From: Asanoa siamensis
Lineage (GTDB): Bacteria; Actinomycetota; Actinomycetes; Mycobacteriales; Micromonosporaceae
Assembly (NCBI RefSeq): GCF_016862555.1
Contig: NZ_BONE01000057.1
Location: 1 to 48,699 of the forward strand
Reading direction: 5' to 3'
Length of the DNA: 48,699 bases
The number at the start of each line of letters is the position of its first letter. The stretch's first letter is position 1. Both the position numbers and the translations under genes were made by a program. Below, one piece after another: positions 39,393 to 47,314 of this stretch. The notes beneath the pieces are model-generated. The model saw only the letters and a list, made by a program, of their open reading frames with translations. It had not been told where the DNA came from and ran no database searches.

Positions 39393-40532
39393 TCAGCGGT
39401 CGTCGGCGCGGCCGCCCGCACCGGCGGCCGTGGTGTCGCTGTCCTGCCCATCTTCGTCGGCCTCGACCTCGGCGGCGTCGGACTCGCCGTCCGACTCAGC
39501 CTTGGCGGTGGCATTGTCATTCGAGTCGGGCACGGCGTCGCCGTCGGGGACCACACCGGTCGCCTGGTAGGCGTGGAACTGTTCCTCGTCGACCACCCGG
39601 TAACTGGACGGGATGGCCGCGGTCGCCGCCGGCTTCGCGGAGACGTCGACGGTCGAGATGTCGCCGCCCCGCGGCGCGGGGACCGGCGCGTCGACGCCGA
39701 CCGGGATGAGGTATTCGCGCGGGCCGCGCACCTTCAGGAAGTACGCCAGCGCCCCGACGAACACGAGCGCGGCGACGAACACGTTGATCCGGACGCCGGC
39801 GATGTGGGTCGCGGTGTCGTCGCGCATCATCTCGATGAAGAACCGGCCCAGCGTGTAGCCCATCACGTAGAGCGCGAAGGCCCGGCCCCTGCCGAACTTG
39901 AACTTCCGGTCGAGAGCCAGCACCAGGCCCGCCACGAGCACGTTCCAGACGAGCTCGTAGAGGAACGTCGGATGGTAGAGGCCGGGGCGCAGCACGGCCT
40001 CGCCGTCGACCAGCGTGGGCCGGCCGGCCGAGTCCATCTCGTGCACCTCGAGGCCCCAGGGCAGCGTGGTCTGCCGGCCGTAGAGCTCGTTGTTGAACCA
40101 GTTGCCGAGCCGGCCGACGGCCTGGGCCAGCGGCAGGCCGGGGGCCAGCGCGTCGGCGACCACGGTCAGCGGCATGCCGAGCTGGCGGGCGGCGAGCAGG
40201 GCACCGACGGCGCCACCGGCCACCGCGCCCCAGATGCCCAGGCCGCCCTTCCAGACCTGGAGCGCCTCGAGGGGGTCACCGCCCTCGCCGAAGTACTGCC
40301 CCGGCGAGGTGATCACGTGGTAGATCCGGGCGCCGATGATGCCGAACGGCACGGCCCAGACGGCGATGTCGAGGATCGCCCACTTGTGCGCGCCGCGCTG
40401 CCGGAGACGGAACTCCGTCACCACGCCGGCGAGAATGATGCCCAGGATGATGCAGAGGGCGTACGCCCGGATCGGAACCGGGCCGATCTCCCACACGGCG
40501 TTGGTGGGGCTCGGAATCGCGGCGACTGTCAC
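39393..40532 (-). CDS. lgt: Prolipoprotein diacylglyceryl transferase
   Basis: 379 residues, an integral membrane enzyme moving diacylglycerol from phosphatidylglycerol to the lipobox Cys of prolipoproteins. Family motifs: GPVPIRAYALCIILG near the start, GGLGIWGAVAGG, the signature QAVGRLGNWFNNELYGRQTTLPW, YHPTFLYELVWN, and GRFFIEMMRDD. About seven transmembrane helices. The last 90 residues (from about EYLIPVGVDAP) form an acidic, disordered tail (DGDAVPDSNDNATAKAESD...), common in actinobacterial Lgt. GTG at 40532. It lies near the trp cluster, as in other Micromonosporaceae-type genomes (from memory). Confidence 0.97.
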   Translation of the reverse strand: MTVAAIPSPTNAVWEIGPVPIRAYALCIILGIILAGVVTEFRLRQRGAHKWAILDIAVWAVPFGIIGARIYHVITSPGQYFGEGGDPLEALQVWKGGLGIWGAVAGGAVGALLAARQLGMPLTVVADALAPGLPLAQAVGRLGNWFNNELYGRQTTLPWGLEVHEMDSAGRPTLVDGEAVLRPGLYHPTFLYELVWNVLVAGLVLALDRKFKFGRGRAFALYVMGYTLGRFFIEMMRDDTATHIAGVRINVFVAALVFVGALAYFLKVRGPREYLIPVGVDAPVPAPRGGDISTVDVSAKPAATAAIPSSYRVVDEEQFHAYQATGVVPDGDAVPDSNDNATAKAESDGESDAAEVEADEDGQDSDTTAAGAGGRADDR

Positions 40533-40671
40533 GGGTCAACACGGTACCGTCGCACCCCGTGCCCATGGCACCCCGGGGTTCGTCCGAGATCTATCCGGAC
40601 ACCGCACGCATCCCGCACGACCGCTGCACGACAGCTGACGTTAACCGCCCGGCGGCGTACGGTAACCGGGT

Positions 40672-41172
40672 ATGAACTCCCTCACTTCCGCGGTCGCCGC
40701 GATCGTCACCGACGACGCCGGCCGCGTGCTGCTCTGCCAGCAGAGCCAGGGACACCGCCGGTGGGGGCTGCCCGGCGGGAAGGTCCGTGAGAACGAGAGC
40801 CCGATCCATGCCGCGATAAGGGACATCCGCGAGGAGACCGGCATGGACGTCGAGATGGTCGATCTCGTCGGCCTCTACGAGCTGCGCGGGCAGGGGCTGC
40901 CCGATGTCGTGGTGCACGTGTTCCGGTGCCGCGACGGGCACGGCGAGGCCCTGGTCAACGCCCCCGGCCGGATCTGCCGCCTCAGCTGGCACGATGCCGA
41001 CGACCTGCCCCAGCCGATGACACCGACCACGCGCATCGCGATCGCCGACGCGGTGGCCGGGCGGTCCGGCGTGGTGTGCCAGGTCGACCGCGACGCCGAG
41101 CCGGACTATCCGGACGCCGCCGACACGGCCGACGTCCGCAGCCAGGACATCATCGTGGGAGTCGCGGGCTAG
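40672..41172 (+). CDS. Nudix hydrolase
   Basis: 166 residues. The Nudix box (GX5EX7REUXEEXGU) is GKVRENESPIHAAIRDIREETGM, with Asp in place of the first Glu of REU. The preceding LLCQQSQGHRRWGLPGG is the usual substrate strand. It would cleave a nucleoside diphosphate-linked compound; the substrate is not readable. The ATG at 40672 is 140 bp from the divergent lgt start. Its stop codon lies in the first unit of the 29-bp triplicate shared with trpA. Confidence 0.92.
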   Translation: MNSLTSAVAAIVTDDAGRVLLCQQSQGHRRWGLPGGKVRENESPIHAAIRDIREETGMDVEMVDLVGLYELRGQGLPDVVVHVFRCRDGHGEALVNAPGRICRLSWHDADDLPQPMTPTTRIAIADAVAGRSGVVCQVDRDAEPDYPDAADTADVRSQDIIVGVAG

Positions 41173-41255
41173 CGCCCGACCGCCCGCACGCCGGCCACTA
41201 GCGCTCCACGGCCCGCACGCCGGCCACTAGCGCTCCACGGCCCGCACGCCGGCCG
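41169..41255. repeat. 29-bp tandem triplicate carrying the nudix and trpA stop codons
   Basis: Three adjoining 29-bp units start at 41169, 41198 and 41227, each beginning CTAGCGC and ending CACGCCGGCC(A/G). The right unit is the coding end of trpA (stop at 41227-41229, minus strand). The left unit, 26 of 29 identical to the middle, overlaps the nudix stop (41170-41172). CTAG is a stop on both strands. Confidence 0.92.
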
Positions 41256-42030
41256 CCAGTTCCGCCGACAACGTCCGTAGCGCCGAAAGCCCCGACGCCT
41301 CGTCGGGCGCGTCGACCATGCAGCGGATCAGCGCACTGCCGACGATCACGCCGTCGGCGAACGAGCCGACCTCGGCGGCCTGCGCCCCGTCGCGCACGCC
41401 GAGACCCACCCCGACCGGCAGGTCGGCAGTGACCGCGCGGATGCGCGAGACCAGCGCAGGCGCGGCCGACGAGGTCTGCTCCCGGGCGCCCGTGACGCCC
41501 ATCAGCGCGGTGGCGTAGACGAAGCCGCGGCAGTGCCCCAGCGTCATCGCCAGCCGGGCGTCGGTGGACGACGGCGACACCAGGAACGTGCGGTCGAGCC
41601 CGTGCGCGTCGGAGGCCGCCAGCCAGTCGTGCGCCTCGTCCGGGATCAGGTCGGGCGTGATCAGCCCCGTGCCGCCGGCCGCCGCGAGGTCGCGGGCGAA
41701 CGCGTCCACACCGTATTGCTCGATGGGGTTCCAGTAGGTCATCGTGACCACCGGGGCGCCCGTGGCGGCGACCGCCTCGATGATCCGCAGTGTGTCGGCC
41801 GTGCGGACCCCGCCGGCCAGCGCGATGTCGCTGGCCTTCTGGATCACCGGGCCGTCCATCACCGGGTCGCTGTAGGGGATCTCGACCTCGATGACGTCGA
41901 CGCCCGCCTCGACCATCGCCGTCATGGCGGCGATGCTGCCGTCGACTGTCGGGAAGCCGGCCGGCATGCAGCCGACCAGCACCGCCCGGCCCTCGGCGCG
42001 GGCCTTCTCGAAAGCGACCGAAATGCTCAT
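41227..42030 (-). CDS. trpA: Tryptophan synthase alpha subunit
   Basis: 267 residues, TIM barrel. Catalytic residues are E48 ([11 protein letters not shown]) and D59 (PVMDGPVIQ). The mobile loop [17 protein letters not shown] and the phosphate loop [12 protein letters not shown] are present. It cleaves indole-3-glycerol phosphate to indole, channelled to TrpB. The start overlaps the trpB stop as ATGA. The 3' end is copied twice beyond the stop. Confidence 0.98.
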   Translation of the reverse strand: MSISVAFEKARAEGRAVLVGCMPAGFPTVDGSIAAMTAMVEAGVDVIEVEIPYSDPVMDGPVIQKASDIALAGGVRTADTLRIIEAVAATGAPVVTMTYWNPIEQYGVDAFARDLAAAGGTGLITPDLIPDEAHDWLAASDAHGLDRTFLVSPSSTDARLAMTLGHCRGFVYATALMGVTGAREQTSSAAPALVSRIRAVTADLPVGVGLGVRDGAQAAEVGSFADGVIVGSALIRCMVDAPDEASGLSALRTLSAELAAGVRAVER

Positions 42031-43235
42031 GCCAGGATCCCGAAGTAGCGGCCGGCGGTGTGCGCGTCCTTGTCGCCACGGCCGGACAGGTTGACCACGA
42101 TGACCGGCTCGCGCCCGAGCTCCTCGGCCAGCTTCGGGATGATCCGCAGCGCGCCGGCGAGCGCGTGGGCGCTCTCGATCGCCGGGATGATCCCCTCGGT
42201 GCGGCAGAGGAGCTGGAACGCGGCCATCGCCTCGTCGTCGTCGACGGGCTCGTAGATCGCGCGGCCGCTGTCGTGCAGCCAGGCGTGCTCCGGGCCGACC
42301 GCCGGGTAGTCGAGACCCGCGGAGATCGAGTGCGACTCCAGCGTCTGACCGTCGGCGTCCTGCAGCACGTACGTCCGGGCGCCGTGCAGCACGCCCTTGG
42401 AGCCCGCGGTGATCGACGCCGCCGTCCGCCCGGTCGAGACGCCGTCGCCGCCCGCCTCGAACCCGTACAGCCGGACGCCCTCGTCGGGGACGAAGGCGTG
42501 GAAGATGCCGATCGCGTTGGACCCACCGCCCACGCAGGCGGCGACCGCGTCGGGCAGCCCACCCAGCTTCTCCAGCGACTGGGCCCGGGCCTCCCGGCCG
42601 ATGCCGCCCACGAAGTCGCGGACCAGCTCGGGGAAGGGGTGCGGGCCGGCCGCCGTGCCCAGCAGGTAGTGGGTCTCGTCGACGGAGGCGACCCAGTCGC
42701 GCAGCGCCTCGTTGAGCGCGTCCTTGAGCGTCCGCGAGCCCGTGGCCACCGGGATGACCTGCGCGCCGAGCATCCGCATCCGGGCGACGTTGAGCGCCTG
42801 GCGCTCCGTGTCGAGCTCGCCCATGTAGACCACGCAGTCGAGGTCCAGGTACGCCGCCGCGGTGGCCGCGGCCACACCGTGCTGGCCGGCGCCCGTCTCG
42901 GCGATCACCCGGCGCTTGCCCATCCGCTTGGTGAGCAGCGCCTGGCCGAGCACGTTGCGCACCTTGTGGGCGCCGGTGTGCAGCAGGTCCTCGCGCTTGA
43001 GCAGGATCCGCGCTCCGGCCTGGGCGCTCAGCCGGCGGGCCTCGTAGAGCGCCGACGGCGCGCCGGCGTAGTCGCGCAGCATGCCCTCGAACTCGGCGAC
43101 GAACGCCGGGTCGGCCTTGGCGGCCCGGTAGGCGGCGTCGAGCTCGTCGAGCGCGGCGACCAGCGCCTCCGGGATGAACCGGCCGCCGAAGGGCCCGAAG
43201 TGGCCGGTGGCGTCCGGCAGGAGCAGATCAGTCAT
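42027..43235 (-). CDS. trpB: Tryptophan synthase beta subunit
   Basis: 402 residues, PLP enzyme. [14 protein letters not shown] is the family start; the Schiff-base Lys is K91 in [27 protein letters not shown] and the phosphate-binding VGGGSNAIG follow. It joins indole and serine into tryptophan. ATGA overlaps at both ends couple it to trpC and trpA. Confidence 0.98.
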   Translation of the reverse strand: MTDLLLPDATGHFGPFGGRFIPEALVAALDELDAAYRAAKADPAFVAEFEGMLRDYAGAPSALYEARRLSAQAGARILLKREDLLHTGAHKVRNVLGQALLTKRMGKRRVIAETGAGQHGVAAATAAAYLDLDCVVYMGELDTERQALNVARMRMLGAQVIPVATGSRTLKDALNEALRDWVASVDETHYLLGTAAGPHPFPELVRDFVGGIGREARAQSLEKLGGLPDAVAACVGGGSNAIGIFHAFVPDEGVRLYGFEAGGDGVSTGRTAASITAGSKGVLHGARTYVLQDADGQTLESHSISAGLDYPAVGPEHAWLHDSGRAIYEPVDDDEAMAAFQLLCRTEGIIPAIESAHALAGALRIIPKLAEELGREPVIVVNLSGRGDKDAHTAGRYFGILA

Positions 43236-44092
43236 CGAACCGGCCTCGGTGTGGCGGGGTGGTTGCCCGCGTTCACCAGCTCGGCCACGGCGTCCCGCGG
43301 GCTCTTGTGAGTCACCAGGCCCTCGCCGACCAGCACGGCGTCGGCACCGGCGGAGGCATAGCGGATGAGGTCGTGCGGTCCGCGTACGCCCGATTCGGCG
43401 ATCTTGACGACGTTGTTCGGCAGCCCGGGCGCGATGCGCTCGAACACCGACCGGTCGACCTCGAGCGTACGCAGGTTGCGGGCGTTGACGCCGATCACCC
43501 GCGCGCCGGCCTCCATGGCCCGGTCGGCCTCCTCCTCGTCGTGCACCTCGACGAGGGCGGTCATGCCGAGCGACTCGATCCGCTCCAGCAGCCCGGTCAG
43601 CACGTTCTGCTCGAGCGCGGCGACGATCAGCAGCACCATGTCGGCACCGTGCGCCCGCGCCTCGTGCACCTGGTAGCTGGAGACGACGAAGTCCTTGCGC
43701 AGCACCGGCACGTCGACGGCGGCCCGCACCGCGGCCAGGTCGTCGAGCGACCCGCCGAACCAGCGGCCCTCGGTGAGCACGCTGATGCAGCGGGCGCCGC
43801 CGCCCGCGTACTCGGTGGCCAGGTCGGCGGGGTCGGGGATGTCGGCGAGCTGCCCACGTGAGGGCGAGGCCCGCTTGACCTCGGCGATCACCGCCACGCC
43901 GGGGCGCCGCAGCGCCGCGTGCGCGTCGCGCGGGGGCGGCGCGGCGGCCGCCAGCCGCTTCACGTCGGCCAGTGGGACCTGCTGCTGCCGAGTTTCGACG
44001 TCTTCGCGGACACCCGCGATGATCTCGTCGAGGACACTCACCGGCGCCGCCGTGTTGGCGCCGTCGTCATCCTGCGGTTCATCAGCATTCAC
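43232..44092 (-). CDS. trpC: Indole-3-glycerol phosphate synthase
   Basis: 286 residues from the GTG at 44092, which has AAGGGGAG seven bases upstream. [18 protein letters not shown] is the usual start region, here preceded by a 24-residue acidic Asp/Asn-rich stretch. Catalytic and phosphate residues are in [59 protein letters not shown] and [10 protein letters not shown]. It closes the indole ring from CdRP. First gene of the trpCBA block, set apart from trpE by about 530 bp that hold an opposite-strand gene. Confidence 0.97.
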   Translation of the reverse strand: MNADEPQDDDGANTAAPVSVLDEIIAGVREDVETRQQQVPLADVKRLAAAAPPPRDAHAALRRPGVAVIAEVKRASPSRGQLADIPDPADLATEYAGGGARCISVLTEGRWFGGSLDDLAAVRAAVDVPVLRKDFVVSSYQVHEARAHGADMVLLIVAALEQNVLTGLLERIESLGMTALVEVHDEEEADRAMEAGARVIGVNARNLRTLEVDRSVFERIAPGLPNNVVKIAESGVRGPHDLIRYASAGADAVLVGEGLVTHKSPRDAVAELVNAGNHPATPRPVR

Positions 44093-44188
44093 CAACGGAC
44101 TCCCCTTTCCGGGTGTCATGCGCCCGATGCTATGGCCCGCCGACCGGCGGACGGCGTCCGGGGTATGGGCCGTCTCACGCCGCGTGGT

Positions 44189-44203
44189 CGGGCATAATGC
44201 CCG
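44189..44203. promoter_or_regulatory. 15-bp palindrome with a CATAAT core in the trpC-small gene interval
   Basis: CGGGCAT-A-ATGCCCG is a perfect inverted repeat lying about 100 bp upstream of trpC and 170 bp upstream of the + strand gene at 44375. The core CATAAT could be a + strand -10 or an operator overlapping a promoter. A further hairpin (CGGTGC-CACTGGT-GCACCG, about 44324-44342) stands just before the small gene. Confidence 0.45.
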
Positions 44204-44374
44204 GCCCGTCCCACGGTGGGTGTGCCGCCGGTTACTACGGGGGTGACGGGCGACGCATCCGCCACGGGTCGGACACTCTGCCGAAACAGCCCTGGGAGAG
44301 GATGTCGTCGGGCAAACTGGTCGACGGTGCCACTGGTGCACCGACCACAGGGGACTTGTTCATCGGGGCGGGGC

Positions 44375-44629
44375 ATGGACAACACACCGGGACGGCAGCA
44401 GGCCGGGATAACGGACCTGCCACGGGCGGTTCTGTCGGCGGCGTTCGGCGTCATCGACACGGCCCAGCGGGCGGTCGTCGGCGACGAGCGGGTACGCACG
44501 GCGCGCGGCAACGCCTGGGAGGCGATCTGCGCCGACCGGGCACGCGCCGACCAGCGGGACGAGGTGCGCCGGCACGTCGCCATGATCGTCACGATGCCGC
44601 CCAGGAAGGTTGCCCGCGTCCTCACCTGA
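44375..44629 (+). CDS. Small hypothetical protein between the two trp blocks
   Basis: 84 residues from the ATG at 44375 (weak GGGGCGGGG upstream); not recognised. Charged, mostly helical, no membrane segment: VLSAAFGVIDTAQRAVVGDERVRTARGNAWEAICADRARADQRDEVRRHVAMIVTM. It is opposite in strand to the trp genes, and its end overlaps the end of the TIGR02234 gene by 8 bp. Longer in-frame starts add a low-bias N-terminus and are not used. Confidence 0.65.
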   Translation: MDNTPGRQQAGITDLPRAVLSAAFGVIDTAQRAVVGDERVRTARGNAWEAICADRARADQRDEVRRHVAMIVTMPPRKVARVLT

Positions 44630-45128
44630 CGGTGGGGTCCTCCCCGCGGTCCAGGGCGTTCCAGGTGTCCGTGGTGCCGCCGACCGACTTCGGCGACCGC
44701 TCGTAGCGCGCGCCCATCCCGGGCCAGCGGTGCCCGGCCAGCGTGGCCGCGAGCCCGCCGATGATCACGAGCAGGCCGCCGGTCACGGTCAGCGCGGGCC
44801 AGGCGGTGCTGGCGTCGAACGCCCGGTCGAGCGCGAGGCCGGCCAGGGCCAGACCGACGAGCAGCACGAGTACGCCGACCGCGCGGCGCGCCCAGCCCCG
44901 GGTGGCCAGCAGGGCGCCGGCGCCGGCCAGCCCGACCAGGGCCAGGGCCGACAGGCCGGGGACCAGGTCGCCGCCGGTCTGCTCGAGGCCCGAGGGCGTG
45001 GCGCCGTGGGTGTAGCCGGTCTCCCAGGTGCGACCGGCCCCGACGAAGGCGAGCCCGGCCCCGACCACGACGCACAGCACGGTCGTCGTGAGCGGTCGGC
45101 GACCCTCACCGGCGAACGGATTCCTCAT
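44622..45128 (-). CDS. Trp biosynthesis-associated membrane protein (TIGR02234 type)
   Basis: 168 residues with four hydrophobic helices: TTTVLCVVVGAGLAFVGAG, LSALALVGLAGAGALLATRG, AVGVLVLLVGLALAGLALD and LTVTGGLLVIIGGLAATLAG, then a C-terminal RWPGMGARYERS tail. This pattern and its place directly after trpE match the actinobacterial Trp-operon membrane protein family, whose function is unknown; a role in precursor or tryptophan transport or feedback is only guessed. Start overlaps the trpE stop as ATGA. Confidence 0.9.
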   Translation of the reverse strand: MRNPFAGEGRRPLTTTVLCVVVGAGLAFVGAGRTWETGYTHGATPSGLEQTGGDLVPGLSALALVGLAGAGALLATRGWARRAVGVLVLLVGLALAGLALDRAFDASTAWPALTVTGGLLVIIGGLAATLAGHRWPGMGARYERSPKSVGGTTDTWNALDRGEDPTVR

Positions 45129-46642
45129 CGGGCGGCCCTGAGCGTTTCGGCGGCGCTGACCGCCGCCAGGACCGCGGCAGCCTTGTTCTGGGTCTCCCGC
45201 TCCTCGGCCGCCGGGTCGGAGTCGGCGACGATGCCCGCGCCGGCCTGCACGTAGGCCACCCCGTCGCGGATCAGCGCGGTGCGGATCGCGATCGCCATGT
45301 CGAGGTCGCCGCTGAAGCCGAGGTAGCCGACGGTTCCGCCGTACACGCCGCGTCTGGTGGGTTCGAGCTCTTCGATGATCTCCATCGCGCGGACCTTGGG
45401 CGCGCCGGAGAGCGTGCCCGCCGGGAAGGTCGCCGCGAGCGCGTCGAACGCCGAGCGGTCGTCGCGGAGCTGCCCGACCACCGTCGACACGATGTGCATG
45501 ACGTGGCTGTAGCGCTCGATGGTGGCGAACTCCGGCACCTCGACCGTGCCCGGCACGCAGACCCGGCCCAGGTCGTTGCGGCCCAGGTCGACCAGCATCA
45601 CGTGCTCGGCCCGCTCCTTGGGGTCGGCCAGCAACTCGGTGGCGAGGTCGTTGTCCTGCCGCTGGTCGCGCCCGCGCGGCCGGGTGCCGGCGATCGGGTG
45701 CAGCAGCGCCCGCCCGTCGGTGACCTTGAGGTGCGCCTCCGGCGACGAGCCGACGATGTCGAAGTCGTCGAAGCGCAGGAGATACATGTACGGGCTGGGA
45801 TTGGTCGTGCGCAGCACCCGGTAGACGTCGAGCGGGTCGGCGGTGGTCCGGCGCTCGAACCGCTGCGAGACCACGATCTGGAAGCACTCGCCGGCCCGGA
45901 TCGCCTCCTTGGCCAGCTCGACCGCCTTGGGGTAGCTGCCGGCCGGCGTACGGCTCTCCAAGGGCGGTGCCTCCGCCGGCAGGTTGATCGTGGAGATCAT
46001 CGGCGGGGTGGGGCGGGACAGGGCCGTGGTCATGGCGTCGAGCCGGCCGACCGCGTGGTGGTAGGCGGCCGCCACCTGGTCGTCGGTCGCCGCGGGCGGC
46101 AGGATCGCGTTGGCCACCAGGATCGCCGAGCCGGCGTAGTGGTCGAGCACCACCAGGTCGGTGGCCAGCATCATGCCCAGCTCGGGCACCCGGAGATCGT
46201 CGTCGGCCAGCTCGGGCAGGCGTTCGAAGCGGCGGACCAGGTCGTACGCGAGGTAGCCGACCATGCCGCCCGTCAGCGGCGGGCCGTCGGGGTCGTGCCG
46301 GCGCCCGGTCAGGGCGGTGACCGTCGCCCGCAGCACGTCGACGGGGTCGCCGGTGGTCGGCACGCCGTCGGGCGGGCTGCCGAGCCAGGCGGCGTGCCCG
46401 TCACGCTCGACCAGGGTGGCGGCGCTGCGGACGCCGATGAACGAGTAGCGGGACCAGGCGGTGCCGGCGCCCTGCTCGGCCGACTCCAGCAGGAAGGTGC
46501 CGGGGCCGCCGGCCAGCTTGCGGTAGACGCCGACCGGGGTCTCGCCGTCGGCCAGCAGCCGCCGGGTCACCGGGATGACCCGGTTGTGCCGGGCATGCTC
46601 GGCGAACCGTGTGAGCGTCGGCGTGACCGCACCGGTGGTCAT
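45125..46642 (-). CDS. trpE: Anthranilate synthase component I
   Basis: 505 residues. The tryptophan feedback motif is FLLESAE (residues about 49-55), and the chorismate site is in [53 protein letters not shown] and [11 protein letters not shown]. It makes anthranilate from chorismate with ammonia or with a TrpG partner encoded elsewhere. ATGA overlaps at both ends. No TGG-rich leader peptide is visible upstream, since hisI is directly joined. Confidence 0.97.
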   Translation of the reverse strand: MTTGAVTPTLTRFAEHARHNRVIPVTRRLLADGETPVGVYRKLAGGPGTFLLESAEQGAGTAWSRYSFIGVRSAATLVERDGHAAWLGSPPDGVPTTGDPVDVLRATVTALTGRRHDPDGPPLTGGMVGYLAYDLVRRFERLPELADDDLRVPELGMMLATDLVVLDHYAGSAILVANAILPPAATDDQVAAAYHHAVGRLDAMTTALSRPTPPMISTINLPAEAPPLESRTPAGSYPKAVELAKEAIRAGECFQIVVSQRFERRTTADPLDVYRVLRTTNPSPYMYLLRFDDFDIVGSSPEAHLKVTDGRALLHPIAGTRPRGRDQRQDNDLATELLADPKERAEHVMLVDLGRNDLGRVCVPGTVEVPEFATIERYSHVMHIVSTVVGQLRDDRSAFDALAATFPAGTLSGAPKVRAMEIIEELEPTRRGVYGGTVGYLGFSGDLDMAIAIRTALIRDGVAYVQAGAGIVADSDPAAEERETQNKAAAVLAAVSAAETLRAAR

Positions 46643-46995
46643 GCGCGCACCGGAAGCTCGTCGGAGAAGCAGGTCGGGGTGCCGGTGTGGCAGGCCGGGC
46701 CGACCTGTTCCACGGAGAGCAGGATCGTGTCGCCGTCGCAGTCGAGGGCGGCGGACTTCACGTACTGGTGGTGGCCGGAGGTCTCGCCCTTGACCCAGAT
46801 CTCACCGCGGCTGCGCGACCAGTAGGTGGCCCGGCCGGTGGTCAGGGTGCGGTGCAGCGCCTCGTCGTTCATCCAGGCGAGCATGAGAACCTCGCCGTCG
46901 TCGTGCCGGCGGACGACGGCCGGGACGAGCCCGTCCGCGGTGCGCTTCAGCCGGGCGGCGATAGCCGGGTCGAGACCCGATTCTGGTGAGGCCAC
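46639..46995 (-). CDS. hisI: Phosphoribosyl-AMP cyclohydrolase
   Basis: 118 residues, the stand-alone PRA-CH enzyme of histidine synthesis. [46 protein letters not shown], the metal-binding [26 protein letters not shown] (Zn Cys residues and Mg Asp residues), and the usual length of 110-130 are all present. It opens the AMP ring of phosphoribosyl-AMP. GTG at 46995 has no clear ribosome site and may be leaderless. It heads the hisI-trpE-membrane protein block. Confidence 0.97.
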   Translation of the reverse strand: MASPESGLDPAIAARLKRTADGLVPAVVRRHDDGEVLMLAWMNDEALHRTLTTGRATYWSRSRGEIWVKGETSGHHQYVKSAALDCDGDTILLSVEQVGPACHTGTPTCFSDELPVRA

Positions 46996-47314
46996 CCGAC
47001 CAATTGTTCCGTACGCGCGGCGGTCCCGGATTCTGGGGATATCCGTGGCGAATCGGGGGGTGTGCTCCGGCTCACGTCGCGGTAGTTTGTCCGTGCGCCG
47101 CCCGGGTTTTCGCCACCGGCGGGGCGCTTCCCTGCCTCATCCCAGACGTCCGCGCGTCCACCCGTCTCCGGCTCAGCTTTTCTTGCTGCCGGCGCACGGG
47201 TCTCTCGTGTTTCGTTTCGGCAGTCGCGTCCCGCTTCCCCCACCCGTCGCGGCGCGCCCACCCTGGCATCGCCCAGCCGGGTCGCCGTTACGGAGCCGAC
47301 GGAGGACTACCCGC
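46996..47314. other. Divergent intergenic region between hisI and the acidic repeat gene
   Basis: 319 bases with no gene that I support. The + strand from about 47100 is pyrimidine-rich (TCCCTGCCTCATCCC, TTTTCTTGCTGCC). GGAGG at 47301-47305 is the ribosome site of the downstream gene. TTTGTCC around 47087 may be part of its promoter. Long minus-strand reading across hisI is of low coding quality. Confidence 0.5.

Noticed and set aside
41169-41255. Phage or integrative-element attachment site
   Set aside because: The copies are in tandem, with no integrase, tRNA gene or element between them.
44093-44374. trp attenuator with leader peptide upstream of trpC
   Set aside because: No short frame with consecutive Trp codons precedes trpC on the minus strand; the hairpins found do not form a clear antiterminator pair.
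46947-47261. A 104-residue minus-strand frame overlapping the hisI start
   Set aside because: It overlaps hisI in another frame and has no family match or codon bias.
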